Shown in pieces: positions 41,674 to 50,034 of a stretch of 64,000 bases of DNA (the stretch's first letter is position 1; each line of letters begins with the position of its first letter). Origin of the DNA: Flavobacterium saccharophilum (GTDB lineage Bacteria > Bacteroidota > Bacteroidia > Flavobacteriales > Flavobacteriaceae). The translations under genes were made by a program, and so were the position numbers. The notes below the pieces were generated by a model. The model saw only the letters and a program-made list of their open reading frames with translations, had not been told where the DNA came from and ran no database searches. The stretch is from NCBI RefSeq assembly GCF_900142735.1, contig NZ_FRBY01000007.1:1-64000 (forward strand), written 5' to 3'.

Positions 41674-42831
41674 ATGTTACTAGAAAATAAACAAGTCGCT
41701 ATCATTGGCGGCGGTCCCGGCGGACTTACTTTAGCCAGACTTTTACAACTGCAAAATGTTAATGTAAAAGTATACGAAAGAGATTTAAATAAAAATGCAA
41801 GAGTACAAGGTTCTCCCTTGGATATGCATGATGATTCAGGCTTAGCCGCGATTCGCAAAGCCAATTTATTTGAAGAATTCAGAACTAATTTTATGCCTGG
41901 CGCAGATAAAACGCTGCTTTTAGATGAGCAGGCAACAGTATTTTACAGCGACCACGAAACGAATCTTGAAGAAGATTTTGACAATGAATATTTTCGTCCT
42001 GAAATTGACCGCGGTGTACTCCGAAAAATATTGATCGAATCGCTACAGCCTGAAACAATAGTTTGGGACAGTCATTTTATTTCGATGGAACTCCAAAACG
42101 AAGGCTGGCTGCTGCATTTCAAAAACGGTTTGTCGGTTTACGCTGATATTGTAATTGGTTCTGATGGTGCCAATTCAAAAATCCGTCCGTACATCACAGA
42201 TATAAAACCTTTTTATTCGGGCATAACCATGCTGGAGGGCAATATTTACGATTCTGAAAAAGCCGCACCACATCTGCATTCGGTAATAAAGGGAGGTAAA
42301 ATAATGGCCTTCGGAAATGAAAAAAACATATTGATGGGACAAAAAGGCGACGGCGCTCTTGGTTTTTATGCCAGCTTTAAAGCGGATGAAAACTGGTCTA
42401 TTGAAAGTGGTTTAGATTTCGCTGACAAAGAGCAAATTTTAGAATGGTTTAAAAACGCCTATCCGGAATGGAGCATTGTTTGGCATGAACTATTCGAAAA
42501 TGTTTCGGCACCTTTTATTCCCCGTCTTATTAATTGCATGCCTTTAGATCAGGCCTGGGAAGCTTTACCTAATGTAACCATCATTGGAGATGCTGCACAC
42601 GTAATGCCTCCTTTTGCTGGTGAAGGTGCTAATATGGCCATGCTTGATGCTCTGGAATTAAGCGAATGTTTAACTTCTGATAAATACAAAACCATTCAGG
42701 AAGCTATTTCTTTTTACGAATCAAATATGCGTGAAAGAGCAGCTGAAGCAGCAAAGGAATCGCTTGAAAACGGTGAAAAAATGCATTCTAAAGACGCATT
42801 AAAAACAATGTTGGAGTTCTTTAATCACTAA
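41674..42831 (+). CDS. FAD-dependent monooxygenase, TetX-like
   Basis: This 385-residue class A flavoprotein has a Rossmann start VAIIGGGPGGLTLARLLQ (8-25), a GADKTLL region, the DG-type segment VIGSDGANSKIRPYI (about 158-172) and the second FAD motif GDAAHVMPPFAGEGANMAMLDALELSE (about 307-333). Length, the VYERDLNKNARVQGSPLDMHDDSG stretch and the C-terminal helix parallel TetX, the tetracycline-inactivating enzyme. Overall identity looks moderate and I did not verify drug-binding residues. Flavobacteriaceae are known hosts of tet(X) homologues, most of which do not confer resistance. An AraC regulator precedes it. Confidence 0.82.
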   Translation: MLLENKQVAIIGGGPGGLTLARLLQLQNVNVKVYERDLNKNARVQGSPLDMHDDSGLAAIRKANLFEEFRTNFMPGADKTLLLDEQATVFYSDHETNLEEDFDNEYFRPEIDRGVLRKILIESLQPETIVWDSHFISMELQNEGWLLHFKNGLSVYADIVIGSDGANSKIRPYITDIKPFYSGITMLEGNIYDSEKAAPHLHSVIKGGKIMAFGNEKNILMGQKGDGALGFYASFKADENWSIESGLDFADKEQILEWFKNAYPEWSIVWHELFENVSAPFIPRLINCMPLDQAWEALPNVTIIGDAAHVMPPFAGEGANMAMLDALELSECLTSDKYKTIQEAISFYESNMRERAAEAAKESLENGEKMHSKDALKTMLEFFNH

Positions 42832-42902
42832 GTTGTTGAGCTAAAAACTAATCAATGACAGTACGGAATTTTCGCGTAAAGTCAATGACTCGCAAATGTT
42901 TG

Positions 42903-43003
42903 TTTCACGCAGATTTTAGAAAGATTTTAGCAGATAAACGCAGATTTTTTACAACTGATTTTAAGTAAAAAAATCTGCTAAAATCTTTTTAAAATCTATG
43001 TTA
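42903..43003. repeat. CACGCAGATTT-type inverted repeat
   Basis: TTTCACGCAGATTTTAGA and AGATTTTAGCAGAT on the left face AATCTGCTAAAATCTTTTT and AAAATCTATG on the right. A related but distinct copy is at 45531-45629, with a fragment near 15195. After it, 43020-43100 holds a degenerate AACCGCAAAG-family sequence (CCTTAGCGGCTTTGCGAG). Confidence 0.75.
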
Positions 43004-43158
43004 AATAAGTTGCAATAAAAAACTTTACGCCTTAGCGGCTTTGCGAGATTAAAAAATCAAGCTCAAAAAAAATCTTAGTGTCTTTGTGCCTTAGTAGCAA
43101 AAAATTTCAATACCAATTTCTAATTCCCTAATTTCGCTTTCCAATTAAGAAAGAGAAA

Positions 43159-45474
43159 ATGAAGGTCTGTATTGCCGAGAAACCAAGTGTAGCACGTGAA
43201 ATCGCATCCGTTTTGGGCGCCAATACCAAGTATGACGGTTATTACGAAGGCAATGGTTATGCAGTGACCTATACTTTTGGGCATTTATGCACCTTAAAAG
43301 AACCCAACGATTACAAACCACACTGGAAAAGCTGGGATTTGAACAACCTGCCAATGCTTCCTGAGAAGTTTGAAACCAAAGTGGTTGAAAATTCAGGAAT
43401 TCAAAAGCAATTCAAAATTGTAAAAAGCTTATTCGACAAAGCCGATGTTGTCATAAACTGCGGGGATGCCGGGCAAGAAGGAGAATTGATTCAGCGTTGG
43501 GTGATGAACGAAGCCAATTATAAAGGCGAAGTGCAGCGTTTGTGGATTTCGTCTTTGACAACAGAAGCCATAAAAGAAGGTTTTGACAACTTAAAACCAT
43601 CTGAGAACTACGATAATTTATTCTACGCCGGATTCTCAAGAGCGATTGGCGATTGGCTACTCGGAATGAATGCTACCCGTTTGTATACCGTAAAACATGG
43701 TGGTTACAAACAAGTTTTATCTATCGGTCGTGTGCAAACGCCGACTTTAGCAATGGTTGTAGATCGTTTTAAAGAAATTGAGAATTTTAAACCCCAACCC
43801 TATTGGGAATTGCAGACTTTATACAGAGAAACACTTTTTAGTTATGAAGAAGGCCGTTTTTTGAATAAAGAAGACGGACAGCTTTTAGCTAATAAAGTCA
43901 AGGAAAGTGATTTCGAAATTGTTTCAGTAGACAAAAAGAACGGAAACGAATTTGCTCCAAAACTATTTGACTTAACAGGTTTACAGGTTTATTGCAATAC
44001 CAAATTCGGATTTTCGGCAGATGAAACGCTTAAAATTGCGCAGAGTTTGTACGAACAAAAAGTGGTTACCTATCCCAGAGTTGATACGACATTTTTACCA
44101 AGTGATATTTATCCGAAAGTACCGGGAATTCTGCAAAAATTATCGAATTATAGTACGTTAACCCAACCGCTTTTAGAGAAAAAGATTAAAAAATCGCCAA
44201 AGGTTTTCAACGATAAAAAAGTTACCGATCACCACGCTATTATTCCAACCGGAATAGAAATCAATTTGCCGTACAATCAACAACAGGTGTATGATATTAT
44301 TGTAAAGCGTTTTATTGCTGTTTTTTATGATGATTGTTTGGTTGCCAACACCACAGTAGTTGGAAAAGCAGCTGATGTACTATTTAAAACTACTGGAAAA
44401 GAGATCCTAAAAAAAGGTTTCCGTGTTGTTTTTGAAGATCCGAATGCTAAAGAAAAAGAAGCGGATATATTACCAAGTTTTGTTGTGGGCGAAAGGGGTC
44501 CGCATGAACCTTCATTTTTAGAAAAAGAAACCAAACCACCCAATCAGTTTACCGAAGCGACTTTACTGCGTGCCATGGAAACTGCAGGAAAACAAGTAGA
44601 TGACGAAGATTTACGCGAATTGATGAAAGAAAACGGAATTGGTCGTCCGTCAACGCGTGCGAATATCATTGAAACGCTTTTTAAACGTCAGTACATCGTT
44701 CGAAACAAAAAACAGGTTTTACCAACACCAACGGGAATTCAGCTTATTGAAACGATTCAGAATGAATTAATCAAATCGGCTGAATTGACAGGTTCCTGGG
44801 AAAAGCAATTGAAAGATATCGAGAAAGGAACTTATACCGCCGGCGCCTTTATAAAAAACATGAAACGCATGGTTGAAGCTTTGGTCACCGAAGTGCGAAG
44901 TGAAACCCGACACGCTAACATTTCGCATGCAGGAAATGTTCAAAAAGAAGCGGTCAAAGTCGAGCAAAAGAAAGCGGCTGGAATTTTGGCGGAAGCCTGT
45001 CCGAAATGCAAAAAAGGAAATCTGATAAAAGGAAAATCAGCTTACGGCTGTTCTGAATATAAATCAGGTTGTGACTTTGTATTGCCTTATGTTTTTTCAG
45101 ATAAAAAAATAACGGAGAGCCAATATATGCGTTTGCTTCAAAAAGGTTCAACTGTTAACATAAAAGGCTTTAAAACCGAAGCTGGTACCGTAGAAGGTTT
45201 AATTCGTTTTGAAGAAAACTATAAACTAAAATTAGAAGCAAAAAAAACAGCTCCGAAAGCAAAATCAGAAGCAAAATCAGAAACCGCTTCAGACGCCCTA
45301 ACCTGTCCGAAATGTAAAAAAGGAACGGTACTTAAAGGAAATACAGCCTACGGTTGCAGCGATTATAAATTAGGCTGTGATTTCAAAGTAACCTTTGATG
45401 AGGTAAGAGCGAAGCTAAAAGATCAAAAACCAAGTAAAGAATTGGTTTATGCGATTTTAACGGAAAGTTTTTAA
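43159..45474 (+). CDS. topB: DNA topoisomerase III-like type IA enzyme
   Basis: This 771-residue protein relaxes or decatenates single-stranded-bearing DNA. It begins directly with the TOPRIM domain (MKVCIAEKPSVAREIASVLG, acidic DAGQEGELIQRW near 99-110). The catalytic tyrosine is Tyr305 in VVTYPRVDTTFLPSD, and GRPSTRANIIETL is the family signature near 495. The C-terminus carries two zinc-ribbon-like modules (CPKCKKGN ... GCSEYKSGCDF and CPKCKKGT ... GCSDYKLGCDF), each with four Cys, joined by a Lys/Ala-rich linker. Such TopB forms are common on both chromosomes and conjugative elements of Bacteroidota; no transfer genes are nearby here. Confidence 0.93.
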   Translation: MKVCIAEKPSVAREIASVLGANTKYDGYYEGNGYAVTYTFGHLCTLKEPNDYKPHWKSWDLNNLPMLPEKFETKVVENSGIQKQFKIVKSLFDKADVVINCGDAGQEGELIQRWVMNEANYKGEVQRLWISSLTTEAIKEGFDNLKPSENYDNLFYAGFSRAIGDWLLGMNATRLYTVKHGGYKQVLSIGRVQTPTLAMVVDRFKEIENFKPQPYWELQTLYRETLFSYEEGRFLNKEDGQLLANKVKESDFEIVSVDKKNGNEFAPKLFDLTGLQVYCNTKFGFSADETLKIAQSLYEQKVVTYPRVDTTFLPSDIYPKVPGILQKLSNYSTLTQPLLEKKIKKSPKVFNDKKVTDHHAIIPTGIEINLPYNQQQVYDIIVKRFIAVFYDDCLVANTTVVGKAADVLFKTTGKEILKKGFRVVFEDPNAKEKEADILPSFVVGERGPHEPSFLEKETKPPNQFTEATLLRAMETAGKQVDDEDLRELMKENGIGRPSTRANIIETLFKRQYIVRNKKQVLPTPTGIQLIETIQNELIKSAELTGSWEKQLKDIEKGTYTAGAFIKNMKRMVEALVTEVRSETRHANISHAGNVQKEAVKVEQKKAAGILAEACPKCKKGNLIKGKSAYGCSEYKSGCDFVLPYVFSDKKITESQYMRLLQKGSTVNIKGFKTEAGTVEGLIRFEENYKLKLEAKKTAPKAKSEAKSETASDALTCPKCKKGTVLKGNTAYGCSDYKLGCDFKVTFDEVRAKLKDQKPSKELVYAILTESF

Positions 45475-45488
45475 AGTTTTTTTGCCAC

Positions 45489-45506
45489 TCCCGATAGCTA
45501 TCGGGA
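45489..45506. repeat. Perfect 18-bp palindrome CCCGATAGC/TATCGGG
   Basis: TCCCGATAGCTATCGGGA lies 15 bp after the topB stop. The GATAG wording is also found in the Flavo-1-like elements; relation is uncertain. Confidence 0.7.
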
Positions 45507-45530
45507 TCAAGGATTAAAATGATTTTTTTA

Positions 45531-45629
45531 TTTCACGCAGATTTAAAAAAGATTTAAGCAGATATACGCAGATTTATATATTTTAAAATCAAAATTAATC
45601 TGCCTAAATCTGCAGAATCTGCGTGAAAT
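45531..45629. repeat. CACGCAGATTT-type inverted repeat with long arms
   Basis: TATTTCACGCAGATT at the left end and AATCTGCGTGAAATA at the right are perfect complements, with secondary GATTTAAGCAGAT / AATCTGCCTAAATC pairs inside. Confidence 0.85.
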
Positions 45630-45670
45630 AAAAATTATTGAATCTGATTCACCTATTCCCTTCGGTTGAG

Positions 45671-45699
45671 TTGTGGTAAGCTTTTTTTTCATACTTTAG
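45671..45699 (+). promoter_or_regulatory. Promoter of the DUF6265 gene
   Basis: TTG at 45671-45673, an 18-bp spacer and TACTTTAG at 45692-45699, 7 of 8 to the -7 consensus and 31 bp before the start codon. Confidence 0.45.
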
Positions 45700-45730
45700 T
45701 ACCACTATTTAATACCTAAAACCAAAAAAA

Positions 45731-46207
45731 ATGTTTCAAAAAACCACTCTTCTACTTGTTTTATTAGCCGTTGTGTCTTGTAAAAAAGAAGAAACTGTCG
45801 AAAAAGATAAAATTAAACTAGCCGACTGGCTTATTGGAACCTGGGAAAATAAAACAGAAGACGGTGTTTTGTCCGAAAGCTGGCAAAAGGTAAACGACAG
45901 TACTTTCAGCGCGACTTCATATTTTATAAAAAACGATGACACTTTACATTCAGAAAAAATAACCCTGGCTCAAAAAGGCGAAATGTTGTTATATAGCGCA
46001 ACCGTAAACGGGCAAAACAATGACAAAGCTGTCGATTTTGGTTCGACTACAGAAAGCGAAAACAAACTGGTTTTTGAAAATCCATCACACGATTATCCTC
46101 AAAAAATCACGTATTCAAAAGGAGCAAATAATACTTTGACTGCTGAAATTTCCGGGAATTTACAAGGGAAGATGACTAAGGAGAAGTTTGTTATGAGTAA
46201 GAAGTAG
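45731..46207 (+). CDS. DUF6265 lipoprotein
   Basis: This 158-residue lipoprotein has signal MFQKTTLLLVLLAVVSC (Cys17). The mature part has the DUF6265 pattern ADWLIGTWENKTEDGVLSESWQKVNDSTFSATSYFI ... FENPSHDYPQKITYSK, a lipocalin-like beta-barrel. No function has been assigned to the family. It is a single gene followed closely by an unrelated pair. Confidence 0.82.
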   Translation: MFQKTTLLLVLLAVVSCKKEETVEKDKIKLADWLIGTWENKTEDGVLSESWQKVNDSTFSATSYFIKNDDTLHSEKITLAQKGEMLLYSATVNGQNNDKAVDFGSTTESENKLVFENPSHDYPQKITYSKGANNTLTAEISGNLQGKMTKEKFVMSKK

Positions 46208-46235
46208 AAAAAAATCAATAATATATATACTAAAA

Positions 46236-47123
46236 ATGAGTTACGACTTATACTTTTTCAAAAGAAAAGAAAGCCAAATAAACGAGAATGACATCGCAAA
46301 TTACCTATCTCTAAATTTAGTAGAAGAAGATAATAATCAATGGTTTTTTCAAAATCCAGATACTGAAGTTTATTTCATTTTCGAAAGAACTGAAATTGTT
46401 GGTGATGACGAAGATCAAATGATTGAAAATTTCAAAGAATTTGATAATTTGAATTTTGCTTTTATTTTAAACTTTTTACGCCCAAGTTTTTTTGGAATTG
46501 AGGCATTTCAATTTATTGAAAAAATAGTAAAGGATTTAGATTTATATATCTTCAATCCACAATCTGATAAAGCTGATCCATATAAACCATCTCAAGAGGA
46601 ATTATATGAAAATTGGAATACAACAAACCTAAATGCTAGTTCAGAACACTTTTCAGAACAATGCAGTTATTTAGAAATTGAAAAATCTAATAGTATTTGG
46701 AACTATAATTTACACCGAAGTCAAATCCAAAATAAATTAGGAAATGACTATTTTGTCCCTAAAATGTTTTTTTTCAAAACTAAAGAGGATAATAAAATAA
46801 TAACCGTTTCAAGTTGGACAGAGCATATTCCAAATTTAATTCCACCAGCTGATTATTATTTATTGACAAAAGTTCAAAAGAAGCTATTCAGAACTAAACA
46901 AGAAAATGTATTTATTTCACGAGAAAATTTAATTTCAATCTTTGGAGATTATTTTGATGAATACAACTTTGTAAATTGCAAAATAATCAATCCTGAAAAT
47001 GCTCGTAAAATTAAATCAATATTTAATTCAACAACCTCTGAAATAAAGCTGGAGAATTTCGCTGAAAGAATTCAAATTGAGAATTTATTTAATGCAAAAC
47101 CGTCAGTAACTACAGAATTATAA
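46236..47123 (+). CDS. Conserved hypothetical protein (SYDLYF family)
   Basis: This 295-residue soluble protein has an N-terminus (MSYDLYFFKRKESQINENDIANYL, QWFFQNPDTEVYFIFE) that is a recurring opening among Bacteroidota hypothetical proteins, some of which occur near toxin/immunity loci. No motif of known activity is visible. It is AT-rich compared with topB. The next gene starts at the base after its stop, so the two are co-translated. Confidence 0.65.
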   Translation: MSYDLYFFKRKESQINENDIANYLSLNLVEEDNNQWFFQNPDTEVYFIFERTEIVGDDEDQMIENFKEFDNLNFAFILNFLRPSFFGIEAFQFIEKIVKDLDLYIFNPQSDKADPYKPSQEELYENWNTTNLNASSEHFSEQCSYLEIEKSNSIWNYNLHRSQIQNKLGNDYFVPKMFFFKTKEDNKIITVSSWTEHIPNLIPPADYYLLTKVQKKLFRTKQENVFISRENLISIFGDYFDEYNFVNCKIINPENARKIKSIFNSTTSEIKLENFAERIQIENLFNAKPSVTTEL

Positions 47124-47579
47124 GTGAGAAGGAATTTAATTTTAATTCTAATTGCAATCCTAATATTTGGTTGTAATTCAAAATTTGAAAATACATTAGA
47201 AGATTTTATTGATAATTATTCCTTTAATAAAACAAAATCTAACAGTAAAGAAATAATTATCAAGCTATACGATACAACAATTACCAAAAGAAGAATAACA
47301 GATGTTGAATTTTTCGCTTCAAAAAAAGAATTCAAAGCTATAAACAAGCAACAACTTGAAAACTTTGACAGATTATTTATAAATGCTGAAAAAACTGGAT
47401 ACTGTTGTTGTCCTCTAGCTATTTATTCTATTCATTTTTTAAATAAAAAAGAAGAACTGGATCTATTTTATGTTGATACGCTTCAATTTAAAAACAAGGT
47501 AAGAATCTATGAAAAGGGCTTACAATACTCTTATACCATTGAAAAACAAAAATGGAAAGATTATTTAAACGAATTTTAA
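47124..47579 (+). CDS. Lipoprotein of unknown function with GTG start
   Basis: This 151-residue protein has GTG at 47124, immediately after the previous TAA, opening a lipoprotein signal MRRNLILILIAILIFGC (Cys17). The mature part contains an unusual CCC triplet (EKTGYCCCPLAIYSIHFLN, about 93-111) followed by beta strands. No family is recognised. Zero intergenic distance to the preceding gene suggests a two-gene operon. Confidence 0.65.
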   Translation: MRRNLILILIAILIFGCNSKFENTLEDFIDNYSFNKTKSNSKEIIIKLYDTTITKRRITDVEFFASKKEFKAINKQQLENFDRLFINAEKTGYCCCPLAIYSIHFLNKKEELDLFYVDTLQFKNKVRIYEKGLQYSYTIEKQKWKDYLNEF

Positions 47580-47658
47580 AAATAAAAAAGAACCATCGTT
47601 TCTACCAAATTTGTAACAAAAATTCTTAGCGTCCTCGTGCCTTCGTGGCAAAAACTAA

Positions 47659-48819
47659 TTACTCGTTTTCTCCAATCTTATTCACCATCAAAATCATCAG
47701 TATTCCTAAAAGCGCCATAATTAAAAACGCCCATTTCATACTTAAATATTCCGAGATAAAACCCACCATTGGCGGGACAAGTAAAAAACCAAGATAACCA
47801 ACAGTAGATATAGAAGTTAAGGCAGAACCGCTGCTTAATTTTGACGATCTGCCGGCAATAGCAAATACTAGCGGAACCACGCAGGAAACCCCTACACCAA
47901 TCAAAACATAACCAAAAATAGTTGGGTAAGCATAAGGCAGAATAAAACAGATTCCAAATCCAGCAGTGATCAAAATACCACTATAAAACAGAATTCGTTT
48001 TGTACCAAATTTCATTACACCATAATCTCCAAACAAACGTCCTAACGTTACCGCTGTTGCAAAAAACACAAAGGCAGCACTGGTTAACTTTGGAGAAGCG
48101 TGTAAGATATTTTTAAAATAAATACCACTCCAGTCGTACATCGTGTTTTCGCAAGCCATAGACACAAAACAGATCAGGGCAAACTTAACCAGATTTTTTT
48201 CCGGCATCGAAAAGAATTTCTTTTTAACCGGTACAGGCTGATTATGAATACTCATGGGATAAAAACAGAAAGTAAGAGCCATCATAAAAACACTCACTCC
48301 TAATAAATGGTATGATGGTGCTATATGCTGTGTAACCATCACATAACCTAAACCGGCTCCGGAAAAAACGGCAATACTCCAAACCGCATGAAAACGCGTT
48401 ATGATTGATTTTGGATACAATTTCTGAACCTCCAGGGATTGTGCATTAATGGATAAATTAAAAATATTACGCGAAGCTCCAAAGATTAAAAGCACAATTA
48501 CCAACTGCCATACAAAAGCTACTAAACCGGGCAAGGACAGGGCAATATTGAACATGATTGCGCCTAGCAACATAATATAACGACTACTGTATTTATTTAA
48601 TAACATTCCGGTAAAAGGCATTGTCAGCATTAAACCAATCGGAAATGCAAATAAAACCGCTCCAAATTCAGCTTCAGACAAATGTAATTCTGCTTGTATA
48701 TGCGGAATTCGCGATACCCAGGAAGAATATCCAAATCCGGAAAGGAAAAAAAATACAGTATTGGCTAGTCTAAACCCTTTTGGGGAACCGTGTATTTTTT
48801 TTAAGAAAGGAATGATCAT
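47659..48819 (-). CDS. MFS transporter (YbjJ-like)
   Basis: This 386-residue inner-membrane protein has twelve predicted helices. The first helices carry FFLSGFGYSSWVSRIPHIQAELHLSEAEFGAVLFAFPIGLM, the pattern of the YbjJ/fucose-permease-like branch of the major facilitator superfamily. The substrate is unknown; drug or sugar export are both possible. The stop is 57 bp from a fragment of the CGTGGCAAAA repeat family at 47615-47651. It is a single gene. Confidence 0.87.
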   Translation of the reverse strand: MIIPFLKKIHGSPKGFRLANTVFFFLSGFGYSSWVSRIPHIQAELHLSEAEFGAVLFAFPIGLMLTMPFTGMLLNKYSSRYIMLLGAIMFNIALSLPGLVAFVWQLVIVLLIFGASRNIFNLSINAQSLEVQKLYPKSIITRFHAVWSIAVFSGAGLGYVMVTQHIAPSYHLLGVSVFMMALTFCFYPMSIHNQPVPVKKKFFSMPEKNLVKFALICFVSMACENTMYDWSGIYFKNILHASPKLTSAAFVFFATAVTLGRLFGDYGVMKFGTKRILFYSGILITAGFGICFILPYAYPTIFGYVLIGVGVSCVVPLVFAIAGRSSKLSSGSALTSISTVGYLGFLLVPPMVGFISEYLSMKWAFLIMALLGILMILMVNKIGENE

Positions 48820-48986
48820 GTAGTTGTGTCATTTTGTTCGGCTGCAAAATTAAGGCTTTTACACCTATTCTATTCTACGATACTCTTTTTAATTTTTTAA
48901 GGCATTCTATATAACTCAAAAGTCACTTCTAAATTAAATACTCTATTTTTTTGTTGATTTAATTTTTAATTATTCTAAATAAGCTT

Positions 48987-48994
48987 TAAATTTG
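48987..48994 (+). promoter_or_regulatory. -7 element TAAATTTG before DUF4198 gene
   Basis: Exact TAnnTTTG match 39 bp before the start codon. The nearest TTG is 30 bp further upstream, outside the usual spacing. Confidence 0.4.
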
Positions 48995-49033
48995 TGAAAA
49001 ATATCATACTTAACAATTTTATACCTTGATCTT

Positions 49034-49759
49034 ATGAAATCAAATACTTTAAAAAAAGTCAGCCTTTTTCTTTTTATGTTAGTTGCAAGTCCGCAATTGT
49101 TTGCACATGCCCTTTGGATCGAAACTAAAGCAACTGGAACAAAAGGAAAAGCACAGGAAATCTCTGTTTACTTTGGAGAATTTTCAGATAACGATATTAC
49201 TAAAGCTGACAAATGGTTTTCAGATCTAAAAGATTTTTCGCTGGTTGTGATTAGCCCATCAAAAAAAGAAACTAAACTTTCAGCAAAAGCATTAGATAAT
49301 AAATACCAGGCCTTTTTTACACCAGATGAAGAAGGAGTATATACAATTGTAATGCATCATAAAGTAAAAGATGTTTATGGTACTATGGTTTTAGATTATA
49401 ACTCAAGCGCTAACGTAACTGTTGGTACTGCAGCAAAAGGAAATGAAGCTGTAGCGAACACAAATGTTATCAGTTTATTTTCTAAAGATGTTTTAACGGC
49501 AAAACAAAATACAAAAATCAATGTAAATGCTCTATACGAAGGTAAAATTGCCAAAGAGCAAAAAATGAAAGTAATTGCTCCAAACGGATGGGAAAAAGAA
49601 TTATGGAGTAATGAGAACGGAGAAGTTTCATTTACACCAATCTGGCCAGGAAACTACATGGTTGAATTTGCTTATACTGAAAAAGCAGCAGGAGAACATA
49701 ATGGCAAAAAATACGATGAAATCTGGAAAATGGCTACTTACTTAATTTCTGTTAAATAA
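49034..49759 (+). CDS. DUF4198 periplasmic protein
   Basis: This 241-residue protein has signal peptide MKSNTLKKVSLFLFMLVASPQLFAHA and then the family pattern HALWIETKATGTKGKAQEISVYFGEFSDND, two Ig-like halves, and the end GNYMVEFAYTEKAAGEHNGKKYDEIWKMATYLI. DUF4198 proteins frequently sit beside TonB-dependent receptors in metal or siderophore uptake loci, and a receptor gene follows at 50035. A role as a periplasmic partner in that uptake is inferred. Its own terminator separates it from the receptor. Confidence 0.88.
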   Translation: MKSNTLKKVSLFLFMLVASPQLFAHALWIETKATGTKGKAQEISVYFGEFSDNDITKADKWFSDLKDFSLVVISPSKKETKLSAKALDNKYQAFFTPDEEGVYTIVMHHKVKDVYGTMVLDYNSSANVTVGTAAKGNEAVANTNVISLFSKDVLTAKQNTKINVNALYEGKIAKEQKMKVIAPNGWEKELWSNENGEVSFTPIWPGNYMVEFAYTEKAAGEHNGKKYDEIWKMATYLISVK

Positions 49760-49796
49760 CATACCTTATTTAGATCCTGATCTATTTGCAATAATT

Positions 49797-49827
49797 AAAA
49801 CCTTGTTCCTTTGAGCAAGGTTTTTTC
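49797..49827 (+). terminator. Terminator after DUF4198 gene
   Basis: AAAACCTTG, a ~9-nt loop and CAAGGTTTT followed by T residues. Confidence 0.85.
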
Positions 49828-49964
49828 ATTTTAATCTGTAAATGTTTTTTTGAATTTATATATTTCACCTATTTATAATTAATAAAAATAAAAAACGCAA
49901 TATCTTAAGCTAATCTTAAGATAAAAATAATACAAAATTAAGCCATAAAATCTATTGTTAAATT

Positions 49965-49995
49965 TTGTTAAAACTAATTAGTAAACCTATATTTG
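49965..49995 (+). promoter_or_regulatory. Consensus promoter of the TonB receptor gene
   Basis: TTG at 49965-49967 (within TTTTG), a 20-bp spacer and TATATTTG at 49988-49995 match the Bacteroidota housekeeping promoter exactly. The leader to the ATG is about 35 nt. No clear Fur box was identified by eye. Confidence 0.65.
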
Positions 49996-50034
49996 CACAA
50001 AAAATATTATTTTTATTAAATCTAAATAAAGAAC

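Noticed and set aside
45489-45506. Palindrome as recombination or dif-like site
   Set aside because: Only 18 bp with a fully symmetric centre and no nearby integrase or flanking element; more likely a small hairpin repeat.
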